Source: Fasciola hepatica
Taxonomy: Eukaryota > Platyhelminthes > Trematoda > Plagiorchiida > Fasciolidae
NCBI GenBank assembly: GCA_948099385.1
Contig: CANUEZ040000168.1
Location: 2,481,501 to 2,545,500 of the forward strand
Length of the DNA stretch: 64,000 nucleotides
Direction: 5' to 3'
Part shown: positions 46,840-55,842 of the stretch, piece after piece
Layout: each line of letters begins with the position of its first letter
Position numbering within the stretch: position 1 is the stretch's first letter
Notes under the pieces: generated by a model
The model's input: only the letters and a program-made list of their open reading frames with translations
Database searches by the model: none
What the model was told of the DNA's origin: nothing
Program-made: the position numbers and the translations under genes

Positions 46840-47700
46840 GTCTACCGTTCATTCTAGGCGGCTCCTTAGAAAAGATGTTGTAACAGGAACCCGGGGCCTT
46901 TGGGCTTAGTCCTAGCACTCGACTTTAGGACTTTCGAGGCTGAAAGTTAGCGGCAGCCGTTTTCATCCACAAGAAGGAGATACGGTCAGAATAACGAAAC
47001 TACCTTACGGTACTCCCTTCATGCAGTATCTGTAAGTGCTTGGAGAAATTGGTAAAAAGTAGAGGTCAGCTTTTAATGAACAACAAGTTACTATATGCGA
47101 TGGCAGGGGCTGTAGAAATGCAAAAACCGCCTCTCGAGCCTTGTAATATTCCTAGATGAAGTCACCGTGCACCTTCATGAGTGCTCTCTTTTAGCTACGT
47201 TATTAATGGACCAGAAGATTCTTCTCCATCACGTTTCATTTTCGCAGAAGACGGATAATTTGCAGAATCCGGGGATCGAGATAATTCTGCACGAAACCTC
47301 AAGCGGTTAGATCAATGGGCAAACGAATGGAATATGCCCTTAAACAAAGGAAAGTCACCCACGACCACAGCTCAAGAGTGCTTGGCGGCTGCGGGAACTA
47401 ATGGGCCCTTCTTAGTTGATGCGACACAGTCAACGAGGGACTTGAGCGTTGAAATGGCTTCAGAGTTAAGTTGGACAGTGTGAAATGGCTGTCTATACGG
47501 CAAGCAGAGAGTATTATCCGCAGAGATTAGCTTCTCATTGAGGTAAAGCAGAAGTTTTGTACCCGAACATAAGGCGGTTACGAGGCAGCATATAGATTTT
47601 ACCCGTGAAATTTAGTGGGACTAACGGGGGGGGACTAGCAGAATCCCGAAAGCTTCAGTGGCAGAAAACGAGATTTTCCGATGATAAGGTACCGTTAAAT
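46840..47700 (+). pseudogene. LINE reverse transcriptase fragment (LINE-I)
   Basis: Plus strand. SPSRFIFAEDG at 47230-47260 is a worn FADD box. It is followed by RNLKRLDQWANEWNMPLNKGKS at 47300-47360 (family DL-RL--W---W-MPLN--KC), the palm-thumb junction of LINE RTs. Upstream, from 47000, shifted frames hold traces of the preceding palm (LPYGTPFMQYL, LLATLLMDQ). It is heavily frameshifted, with no 5' or 3' boundary found. The W-MPLN-K pattern differs from LINE-D/E/F, so it is another clade. Confidence 0.55.
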
Positions 47701-48257
47701 AAGTCACGATCAAGTGCTACATATACCAGTCTTAAATTGTGGGGTGTCCGGGAGCAATTGCATACACAGTCAAGGCAAGATCGATAAGATTATGCGTCCT
47801 CTAGTGAATAACTAAGAAAAGCCATTACGTACTAAATAGGGGTGTTAGATAGAGTTTGGCTGCGTCCAAAGTGTACTGAGCAGCATTTGGTTGTATCAGA
47901 ATAGCCAGCGAACCAGGTCACCGGGGGTCAACAAATAGAAATGGCCAGAAGTTAGCACGTCAAGCTTGCGCATGGGCGGGGGTTGCAGTGGTTCTTCCTC
48001 CGAAGAACAGGAAAGAACCAATCAGACGAAGGAATTTGGGGTGCACACAAAAACGAATGGGACCGCGAAAGGTATTCGTGGACAGACAGGCAAGCTGTGT
48101 GTGTGGTATCAACGAGTGTTCAATAAGTCTACCACGTGAGAACGGCATTTCGGGTCACACCAAAGACAGCTTGTATTACGTCATTGGTGCGAACGCCAGC
48201 AGCTTTGAAACCCGACCGGTAAGGAAATGAACGGGGACTAGTCACCAGGTCCTGATA
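47701..48257. other. no recognisable feature
   Basis: Flanking DNA left of the gag-only LTR element; no motif seen. Confidence 0.3.
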
Positions 48258-48261
48258 CTAG
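48258..48261. repeat. TSD of the gag-only element, left copy (CTAG)
   Basis: CTAG directly before the left LTR is repeated at 50219-50222, directly after the right LTR. Four bases fits a Ty3/gypsy-type integrase. Confidence 0.8.
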
Positions 48262-48553
48262 TGTTATAATCCAGAAGGCGTGCCTTGGTCGATAGGTTGT
48301 TTATTGACATCAACGTGTTCGGACATTGACAAAACAACACAAACGTTACAAACATCCTCATTTGCCAAGTGGCTGTCCTGTTCACTTGAAAACAGCCATC
48401 GTCCAACGGAGGAGCGGTCAGGTGGTTTGCAGATCGTCGCTTGCCTTATTGCGCCTGGATTGCTGAACTTAGCTGTGTTCGTTAATCCACAATTGTCCAT
48501 AGTTCTGTCTTCAGCAATCAACTACTTAATAAGTAGTATACACACTCACAACA
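48262..48553 (-). repeat. 3' LTR of the gag-only element
   Basis: 292 bp. It matches 49927-50218 except, by eye, at AACAACAC versus AACAGCAC and GCTTGCC versus GCTTACC. It contains the near-palindromic TACTTAATAAGTAGTA close to the plus-strand right end, which could be a promoter- or terminator-proximal structure. Confidence 0.93.
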
Positions 48554-48567
48554 CTCCTCCCCCCTGA
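48554..48567 (-). promoter_or_regulatory. polypurine tract (plus-strand DNA primer site)
   Basis: Read on the minus strand the sequence is TCAGGGGGGAGGAG, ending immediately before the TGTTGTGAG of the 3' LTR, as expected for the RNase H-resistant primer of second-strand synthesis. Confidence 0.85.
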
Positions 48568-48987
48568 CAAAAAAAAGATACTCCATATCCAGAGGACTGC
48601 CTTCAAGTCTTTCTCCATTCCGAGGTTCATACCTCCAACCCCGGTTCGTGGCGGTGTTGTCATCAACCCCACAACTCCTCCGGAGGTGTGCTTCTTCAGG
48701 TGAATAATCGGCATAGGATGAAACCTTGTGCTGAGGCGACTTCCACGATCAGTACCCACCTTTAGCGTGCCCCAGGCTGCTTGGCTGTCGTGGGAGATTA
48801 CCACGAAATAGTGCAAAGCTGCTTCCTTTCCCAGTGGGACCGCGCGTTGTGTCATTTGAACGTCATCCAGAACCGAGTGTTTAACTGTCTTGATTTGAAC
48901 GGCATCATATTCGGCTTCCTCCTTCGGCAGATTCTCTGGAGCACAAGCAACTTCTCTTGCAGTCTTCGGGCTAAACTCATTTTGGTC
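48568..48987 (-). other. non-coding 3' interior of the gag-only element
   Basis: About 420 bp between the gag stop and the polypurine tract. Minus-strand open stretches here (48526-48855 and 48852-49265) share no motif with Pol. The sequence may be the remnant of a deleted pol or a captured fragment. Confidence 0.5.
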
Positions 48988-49908
48988 TTAAATTTCGACT
49001 TCAGTCTGAGTTTCCTCATAGCTTGCAGCTTCAGTGACTGCGATATTAGACGACATATCTTCGGTTTCCTCGTCACAATGTTCATGTTCAAGGCAACCTG
49101 GGTAGCGATCTTCCGCATTTTCACAACGGATTTGGTTCGATTTTTCACAGTTCGCCAACTCATCGGTAATGGTTGAATTCTCGAGCAGTGATACTTCTGG
49201 TACAACTTTTTCGATGTTCTGCTGAAGATCAGGATATTCGTCCAAAACAGACTCCACATTTCCACAGCAGAAACACCCGGCTTCTTCCAACTGTCTGGCT
49301 TCCACTGTTCTGTCCTCCGTGTTCAAAATTTCTGGACCGTACGCCTTCTCCACACGGTCCCTGTTCCTCCATGGATCTCCAACATGGGCCGAATTGACCA
49401 CAGGCACGTCAAGCATGGCCAGTTCTCGAGCCACATCCGCGAGCTGGACCAGATTCAAGGAACGGCCGACACGGGCGACGCGTACCATCCCACGCAGGGG
49501 CTCCGGCAGACTATCCACGAATCGGTCTGCCAACAGGTCTGCCCGTGACGCCTCATCCAGCGTCGGCAACGCACGTTCCAGGAGTGAGCGGAGCGCGACG
49601 GCGTGCACCAGCGGGTCCGTACCAACCCCCAGCTGGGCAGCCTTGAACCGCCACATAGCGTCTTGACGGTCGGCCGGGGTGTCCAGTCCTGCAATCAGGG
49701 CGTCCTTTGCGGCGGCCCACTTCAGCTCCTTCGGGCCCCTTCGCGCCGCATCCAGCGCCGCCCGCGGCCTGCCCTTGAGAAGCGCTCGAAGGGCCGTCAA
49801 CTTACCCCGGTCCGACTGGATCCCCGAGAGTTCCGCCAGTTCCTCGAAATCCTCCAGGAAGATCCGTATGTCGCCATCCTCAAACGGCTCCGGCCATGGT
49901 AGATCCAT
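48988..49908 (-). CDS. Gag-like protein of the non-autonomous LTR element, 306 aa
   Basis: Intact minus-strand ORF starting at ATG 49908-49906, 19 bases inside the 5' LTR edge and overlapping the primer-binding site. A GTG nine bases upstream is less likely as a start. The first 200 residues look like a Ty3/gypsy Gag capsid: PWPEPFEDGDIRIFLEDFEE, GKLTALRALLKGRPRAALDA, DRQDAMWRFKAAQLG and SLPEPLRGMVRVAR. Near residue 220 CFCCGN looks like the first half of a CX2C zinc knuckle, but the His and last Cys are missing. The sequence then passes into an acidic, Glu-rich tail of about 85 residues (EETEDMSS, EETQTEVEI). Such a Gag could assemble and be packaged with a helper. Codon use is GC-rich in the capsid part and AT-richer in the tail, suggesting a fusion at a deletion point. 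Confidence 0.85.
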   Translation of the reverse strand: MDLPWPEPFEDGDIRIFLEDFEELAELSGIQSDRGKLTALRALLKGRPRAALDAARRGPKELKWAAAKDALIAGLDTPADRQDAMWRFKAAQLGVGTDPLVHAVALRSLLERALPTLDEASRADLLADRFVDSLPEPLRGMVRVARVGRSLNLVQLADVARELAMLDVPVVNSAHVGDPWRNRDRVEKAYGPEILNTEDRTVEARQLEEAGCFCCGNVESVLDEYPDLQQNIEKVVPEVSLLENSTITDELANCEKSNQIRCENAEDRYPGCLEHEHCDEETEDMSSNIAVTEAASYEETQTEVEI

Positions 49909-49924
49909 CCTGGTCACGGCACCA
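49907..49924 (-). promoter_or_regulatory. primer-binding site
   Basis: On the minus strand TGGTGCCGTGACCAGGAT starts two bases after the 5' LTR end. It begins with TGG, complementary to the universal CCA end of tRNA, at the usual place for minus-strand priming. The tRNA species was not identified. The site runs into the gag start codon. Confidence 0.75.
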
Positions 49925-49926
49925 AA

Positions 49927-50218
49927 TGTTATAATCCAGAAGGCGTGCCTTGGTCGATAGGTTGTTTATTGACATCAACGTGTTCGGACATTGACAAAAC
50001 AGCACAAACGTTACAAACATCCTCATTTGCCAAGTGGCTGTCCTGTTCACTTGAAAACAGCCATCGTCCAACGGAGGAGCGGTCAGGTGGTTTGCAGATC
50101 GTCGCTTACCTTATTGCGCCTGGATTGCTGAACTTAGCTGTGTTCGTTAATCCACAATTGTCCATAGTTCTGTCTTCAGCAATCAACTACTTAATAAGTA
50201 GTATACACACTCACAACA
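49927..50218 (-). repeat. 5' LTR of the gag-only element
   Basis: 292 bp, sense on the minus strand, directly upstream of gag, so it should hold the promoter. Near-identical to 48262-48553. Confidence 0.93.
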
Positions 50219-50239
50219 CTAGTAAAATAAGCGATGCTA

Positions 50240-50620
50240 TAAGGCTAAAGGTACGGCACTAAACATTTCAAAAAACATTGGCGGAGAGAGAAACCCACAA
50301 GCCGGAACAAGTGGCCCAAGTGCTCCGTGGGCAAGTCAGAAACAATCAAGAGCAATTCACATTCAGTCGTGTTAGATTCTCAAAAGAATTTAACACCGCA
50401 CTTGGATGATTGCGACCAGGCTTGGGCACCATTTTAGAAAAGGATACCTAGAGAAGTTTCAGCTATCAGCCAATCGGCCGAAGGACAACAAGGCAAACCA
50501 TACGGATGCAGACTGCAGAAAATGAGCCACATCATTCTTGGATGCAGAAGACTCAAAAGATGTCTTACTGAAGCGTTTCAAGCACTGGAAGTTCATTACG
50601 CATAAGAGCTGAGGATGATC
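50240..50620 (+). pseudogene. possible LINE C-terminal fragment
   Basis: Plus-strand translation near 50500-50600 contains MSHIILGCRRLKRCLTEAFQALEVHY, resembling the C-terminal zinc-like segment (C--C---E---HI---C) of some LINE ORF2 proteins. Only the HI-x-GC half is convincing and no RT adjoins it. Confidence 0.3.
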
Positions 50621-51650
50621 CGACAAGGAGAGAAACCAGCATAACAGTGCGGAAGCCACCATCTGGGATAGTGAGTCACAGAGCCCCTATAGCAGTATAA
50701 CTGTGGGGATGCGGAATGGGTTAACTAAAATCTGGTTAGCTCTTTTGACTGTCCGGGCGGCTTCCACCGTTTTCCATGCTCTTCATTGTCCCTTGGTTCA
50801 ACACATTTTTGTTGCGCCAACGTTTTGATTTGAAAACAAGCACACATCTTTGCGAGCACCTTCGCCAAGCAATACAAAATGGCTGCCAATAAATCTCCAT
50901 TTCTGTCGCAGTCTCGCTCTCTGACTTGAAGTGTCCTGGAATTAGATCAGCTAAGTCTAACTATGGAGAGAAAAAAACACTAGAAGTTTCAACGGCGTCG
51001 CTTGGTACTTGTCTCACCACCATTTTGGTTGATTCGACGGATGGTTGGCAAACTGAACTGAACCAAACATGTTAACAGAAACTGGTTCTCTGGTGCTCAG
51101 GTCCTAATTACAAGAACTGTGGACACTTGTGAGTATGTGTCAGACTTACTTGTTTCTTTTTTATTTTTGTTGTACATACTCTTTTGCCCTTTTATCTTAA
51201 CAGTCTCCCACGCCCTTCCTAGTTTTCTGGAGTCGTCTTGGATAATGTTGACAATGACCTAGAGCACTATGTTGACTGATTAATACCCCACACACGCAAG
51301 CTGTTAGACATTTCAAAGGAATTCTGGTTGCTGCGGGGAACGAGGTATTCGTAGACGCATAATACTGAGGACCATTGGGAAAAGTGCATCGTGCTCAAAG
51401 CAAGCCGGTTATTGTGGTTTACTAACTACTCTATAAGTTAACTAAGCCAGTGTCGAAAGCATCTTAAATGGCATTAGTAAGCTGCTACTGGCGAAGCGGA
51501 GTGCCCAAACGAAAAGACAAACAGGCTTGTGCAACGGAAACAAAAGTGGTGGAAGTGGCAAGGATCAAACCCGCAGTTGTCCACCGTCTTGGCACTTGGA
51601 AAGTGAATACCGAGAACCAGTGGGTGTCCCTCCTGGTACTTTCGTGAAAG
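50621..51650. other. no recognisable feature
   Basis: No coding motif, repeat partner or RNA gene was recognised. Confidence 0.3.
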
Positions 51651-51659
51651 TGCTTGCCG

Positions 51660-52640
51660 CAGTTTGGCTATCTTGCTTCAAGCCTTCCCCAGTCTTTGCA
51701 AGGAGGTACTGAACGGGGTTGGACAAAAGGCCGCCGCGGCTGCTGCGGCTGCTGTTGCTGGTCAACCTCAAATTCCAGATGCGAGCGCCTCAACTCCAGC
51801 AGCAAGCGGCTCGGGCGCCTCCAATATCAACCTTAAATTAAGCAACTTCACAACAAGTACCAACACAGCTGATAATCCCACTTCTCTGGCTGGTCAAAGT
51901 CGGTCCATTGCGGATGCAAACAATCCATCCAGTCCTCATTCCTCCACGGAACCGACCAACTCTTCGTTTCCTTGAATGCGAACAACTCAGCGCCGAATTC
52001 CATCAAACCACTCACAGCTCAAGCAGCCACCGGCGGCATGAAGGAGCTTGCTATAGATAGCAACTATCATTTGAGACATTTATATCACAGCTCAGTTCAG
52101 TTCAGTTCAGTCTGCACAGGACAGGTAATGGCCACGGCCAATCGAGCGTCCAGAATTCCTTCGATGGTATGCACACCAGTTATGCACCCACCACTTCCGA
52201 GTACAGCTGTTCAGACCATCTGGGGTACGGGCGCGCCACAGTGAATCTCCCTACAGCGAAAGTCTCGATAATCCTGATGTTGAAATTTGCTCGCCAGGTG
52301 GGCGAAAAGAGTACAAAGTGGTTTCGCCTAAGTCAACTGGTCTCGTCTGGGCTCCCGAAAGTTGTCAGCCTCGGCCGCAAAGGCCGGGCACACATTTGTT
52401 CACGTGCGCCAGCCAACTGCTTTGCCTCGCTGCCGAAGACGTCGTCGCAAAAGTGCGTATCTGTTCACTCCAAGCTCTACAGCTCATTTGGTGGTTGATA
52501 AAACGTTCATTCAAAAAGAAGTTGTACCCATGTTGAAGATTTTGGAGAGTGACTGGGGCGCAAATGTGCACTTCCAAGCTCTTGAAGGAGAGAACTGCTA
52601 TCACATAATGTTGGCTGTGTTCAAATTAACTTCGTGATAC
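51660..52640 (+). pseudogene. possible host-derived pseudogene: Ala/Ser-rich stretch then HEAT-like segment
   Basis: Plus strand, three consecutive open stretches in different frames. 51664-51975 has an alanine run (KAAAAAAAAVAG) followed by Ser/Thr/Asn-rich disorder. 51972-52244 continues with similar low-complexity sequence. At 52400-52600 come LLCLAAEDVVAKVRICSLQ and, after a frameshift near 52495, VDKTFIQKEVVPMLKILESD. The last two resemble a HEAT repeat (paired helices with D-V--VR------L--I) as in the scaffold subunits of PP2A or PP4. No introns are evident and the frame is broken, so a processed or transduced pseudogene is likely. The parent gene is uncertain. Composition is unlike the transposons around it. 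Confidence 0.42.
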
Positions 52641-52956
52641 TGATCACATTTCGGATTAAATGAACTTAGCCTCGGACCGAAATTTTCAGGCCGAATTCAT
52701 TACTGAACCATCACCATCTACTTATGCAGGATCAAGAGGGAGACAGTGTGCATGATCTGCTTTCGATCCCGCCCGCGCTTACTTGAGGGGATAGAGTATC
52801 GAGCTCCCTATCTTTAGTTGCTGGCCCAATTTTGGCCACTCTAAAACTGCCCATTCCCATTTTTCCGCATCATCTTCACTGGTAGATGACCCCCCAATCT
52901 TAATGAGAATGTTCTTTTATGTTCCCATCCGCACCTATTTCCGGTCCACAAGTGCC
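52641..52956. other. no recognisable feature
   Basis: About 300 bases left of BEL-3, ending in a C-rich stretch; nothing assigned. Confidence 0.3.
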
Positions 52957-52961
52957 CCCCC

Positions 52962-53338
52962 TGTAACACACGCTGGAGCAGTGCGTGGCCAAATTCACAG
53001 CAGATCCCGAAATCAAAAGGCGATTATCCATGATATTCTACGACACTAAATTATCCAATGAGCAATGACACCAGAAAGATACAAACCTCAATTATGAGAT
53101 CACAAGGACTCAACAAACGAGAAACCGAATTGCGGCGCGCGAGCAAGGAGCACGTGTGTCACGTGGGCCCAGAACAAGGACATGACAAAGTAGCGCTCTG
53201 GGCTCGCATAAACAAAAATTGGTCCATAAAAACGAACAGTTCGTTAGGACACGTCAATAGTGTAAGCAAGTGCGTGATGTTAAGAAAAACACTGAACCGC
53301 GAAGGTTTTAGGGGTATTTTTCACGACCGGCTGTTACA
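52962..53338 (-). repeat. 3' LTR of BEL-3 (different subfamily from its 5' LTR)
   Basis: 377 bp, TGTAACACACGCTGG to GGCTGTTACA on the plus strand. It is almost identical to the solo LTR at 31335-31711 but only about 78 percent like the BEL-3 5' LTR (by eye). On the minus strand it is preceded by GGGAGGAATTTGGTAAGCGG, closely resembling the tract before the BEL-2 3' LTR. Confidence 0.8.
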
Positions 53339-53997
53339 CCGCTTACCAAATTCCTCCCGAATCCTTAGCAGAGTCAAAGGTTTGGTATAAAGGTACTGGT
53401 TTTTCCTACCTACCTAGGCCCTTCTGTCAGTGCGCGCGCCTAATGCTTGTCGTCAACTTTCTACTCATGGTTGCACCTAATCCGATGGCCACGCCGACGC
53501 GAGGCTATTCTACATCTTCCACGATAACAACTGACCGACGGCGGGCGTGAAGGGGAAACATAGATGCTATCCTTGGAAGGATCGTCATGCACTGGCTGTA
53601 TGTGCTTGCCTGAGTGTGTTTGTGAATGGTGTAACCGCCGCTACTGCCGCATATGCAAAAGACCTTCAGTAACGTCAACAAAAACAAACGGCAAACACCG
53701 TCACATGTTCGACAGGGGTTACTAGGTGTAGTTTGCATCGGGTATGTTCGTATGTGTCTGGATGTACAGTAGGATGGCATTTACCACCAAATATCAAAAA
53801 AGGACTTTCTGTAACGTCAGCGAAAGACTGCAAGCACCGTAACCTGTTTGACGGAGAACATGTGATACAAACGAGTATAATGTAGGTGTGTGTGTGTGTG
53901 TCGGGGTGTGTGAAGGTTCGACACGTCAGTGTGTCGTGAATGTTCCCATATATGGGGGTTTCTTGACCCACCTCCAAGAAGAATGCGAAATAGTCTA
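53339..53997 (-). other. BEL-3 3' non-coding region with a diverged tandem duplication
   Basis: Between the integrase stop and the 3' LTR. About 75 bases at 53657-53730 (plus text AAAAGACCTTCAGTAACGTC, then CACCGTCACATGTTCGACAG) recur at 53797-53872 as AAAAAGGACTTTCTGTAACG and CACCGTAACCTGTTTGACGG. These make two units of about 140 bases. A GT run lies at 53888-53902. No coding motif or env is present. Confidence 0.6.
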
Positions 53998-54604
53998 CTA
54001 GGCCTCAGCGTTATCAGCTTCTCCGCCTTCACTCTCGAGTAGGCTAATACTGCGTATGTCACGAATGAGCACTCCGTTAGCTGTCTTCAACTTCACCGTT
54101 CTTATCATTCCGTCAATGCTTTCGATGGTTTCCGTAAATACTCCCAAAGACCAGGTGCTGAAATGTGCACTTTCGTCGGCGATCATAACTACATCCCCAA
54201 CCTTGAATGGCCTTGTTTTCACCAGCCACTTCTGTCGAGTCTGCAGAGCCGGTAGGTACTCCCGCAGCCATCGCCTCCAGAAAACCTTGGCAACATAGTT
54301 TGTCTGCTTCCATCCGCGGAGGTAGCTCCCGCGAAGGTTTACCGGCCCTTGGAAACCCTCGTTCGACCTTAACGCCAATTGGTCGTTCGGAGTAAGCGCC
54401 AGGTGGGTGGGGTCGCCGTTCATTACTGGAGCCAGGGGGCGGTTGTTCGGGATTCTCTCCACTTCAGTCATGACGGTGTTCAGCGTCTCGTTGTCGGGCG
54501 GCTGCTGCTCCATGGTCGAACGCAATATCCGCCTGGCGGGCCGGATCATGCTTTCCCATACGCCACCACAGTGGCTGGCATGTGGAGGATTGAAATGCCA
54601 TCGT
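53998..54604 (-). pseudogene. BEL-3 integrase, C-terminal part
   Basis: Minus strand. It begins with the third catalytic region: WHFNPPHA-type residues, HCGGVWES (Glu of D,D-E) and RRILRS. It continues with IPNNRPLAPVMNGDPTHLALTPNDQL, RGWKQTNYVAKVFWRRWLREYLPALQ and RQKWLVKTRPFKVGDVVMIADE, typical of the BEL/Pao integrase C-terminus. It ends with RTVKLKTANGVLIRDIRSI and a stop at 53998. It is open throughout and is separated from the core only by the solo LTR. Confidence 0.9.
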
Positions 54605-54610
54605 ATGCCA

Positions 54611-54987
54611 TGTAACAGCCGGTCGTGGAAAATCCCCCTTTTGCCCTCGCGATTCAGTGTTTTTCCTCACATCACTCATTTGCCTACACTATTGACTTGT
54701 CTTTACGAATTGGTTGTTTCTATGGACCAATTGTTGTTTGTTCGAGCCCGGAGCGCTACTTTGTCATATCCTTATTCTGGACCTGCGTGACGCACATGCT
54801 GTTTGCTCACATGCTGCTATTCGGTTTCTCGTTTGTTGAGTCCTTGTGATCGTATTATTGAGGTTTGTATATTTTTGATGCCATTGTTTATGTGATAATC
54901 TAATAACGCATAATATCGCGGATAAACATCTTTTGATTTCGGGATCCATTGCGAATTTGACTACGCATTGCTCAAACTTTCGTTGCA
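54611..54987 (+). repeat. antisense solo LTR inside BEL-3 integrase
   Basis: 377 bp, TGTAACAGCCGGTCG to CGTTGCA on the plus strand, opposite in orientation to BEL-3. It is closely similar (about 93-95 percent by eye) to the inverse of the BEL-3 5' LTR at 59608-59985. Flanks TGCCA (54606-54610) and TGCCG (54988-54992) are a 5-bp target duplication with one change. Without the insertion and one copy, the integrase reading frame is continuous. Apparent open frames inside are fortuitous. Confidence 0.92.
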
Positions 54988-54991
54988 TGCC

Positions 54992-55700
54992 GTAGGCTAC
55001 GGCTCGATACTGCAGTTCGTCCCCGTTTACGTTCTTCTGCCAACGCTGCAATTCCCGGTGAGCGCCCACAAAGTTCGATCCATTATCAGCATATATCGGC
55101 CGGTACGCCTCTTCGGTTGATAAATCTCTGCAAGGCCCGTGGAAACGAATCGGTCGTCATCGAATGTGCGACTTCTAGGAGTACCGCGCGTGACTTCATG
55201 CACGTCATGATACATCCATATCGCTTTTCTAATCTCTTCCGGCACTTGATCCACAAGAGCCCGAAATAGTCCAACCCGGTGTCGCTGAACGGCCACTAGC
55301 TCGCAGTCACCCTGCATTCTGGTAGCGGGGCCATATGTTGTTTACCCGCCGTGGCATTGCGTCTCCTACATTGCACACACCGTCGGATTACGCGTTTTAT
55401 AGTCTCTCGTCCTCTCAGCAACAAAAGACGCTTTCGGATGACGCTCGTCACGTGACTTTCCCTGGCATGTCCCTCCACAGCATGGAAGTGTTGGCTCATT
55501 AGCTCTGCCACAGTTTGCCGAGCCGGCAGCAGTATAGGGTACTTTGTGTCGAAGGTGGGCATTGGTCAGCCTACCATCCACTCGCAGCGGTCCATCGATG
55601 AGTTTGGGGCTTAAACGCTTCAATTCGCCTCTTGGAGATGATATTTCTTCGTTGATTGGTCTCACTTCTTCCACTCTCTCGAGTTCTCGCACGAAAGCCT
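54992..55700 (-). pseudogene. BEL-3 integrase, zinc domain and catalytic core
   Basis: Minus strand. LRVDGRLTNAHL and KYPILLPARQTV come before the zinc-binding HFHAVEGH and CVQC (HHCC, intact) at 55500-55370. The core opens with MDYFGLLWI (first Asp) at 55274, then KRYGCIMTCMKSRAVLLEVAHSM and the second-Asp region just before 55080, where the frame is disturbed. RELQRWQKNVNGDELQY leads to the solo LTR at 54987. At least three frameshifts lie between the parts. Integrase would join cDNA ends to the chromosome, making 5-bp duplications. Confidence 0.85.
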
Positions 55701-55842
55701 TTTGTTATATCATTCTGAAAATATTGTATTCTGCCGCTTGTAGCTCATCGGGACTTATCGGACCGGCCCGTATCCGGTCTGAGGGCCGTAGCCCTTTCAT
55801 GACCAGTAAGTTTCTTTTGAATCTGGTTAACCAAACTAACGC

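Larger units (their letters stand above)
48262..50218 (-). mobile_element. gag-only (TR-GAG-like) non-autonomous LTR retrotransposon
   Basis: A complete 1957-bp element: 292-bp LTR, 1373-bp interior, 292-bp LTR, flanked by CTAG duplications. The LTRs begin TGTT and end AACA and differ at two positions by eye, so the insertion is very recent. The minus-strand interior has a primer-binding-like site touching the 5' LTR, one open gag frame of 306 codons and a polypurine tract touching the 3' LTR. No protease, RT, RNase H or integrase fits. Gag-only LTR elements have been described in plants as TR-GAG; mobilisation in trans by a full-length relative is inferred. The Ty3/gypsy assignment rests on the 4-bp duplication and the Gag style. 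Confidence 0.92.

Noticed and set aside
48280..48567. 95-codon frame repeated at 49945-50262
   Set aside because: It is the LTR of the gag-only element read on the non-coding strand; the repetition is LTR identity.
49603..49960. Long plus-strand frames opposite the gag ORF
   Set aside because: They are antisense shadows of the GC-rich gag coding strand. The minus-strand frame has the Gag motifs and the right position between LTR and polypurine tract.
54625..54849. Open frames within 54611-54987
   Set aside because: They fall inside the antisense solo LTR and correspond to the reverse of non-coding LTR sequence.
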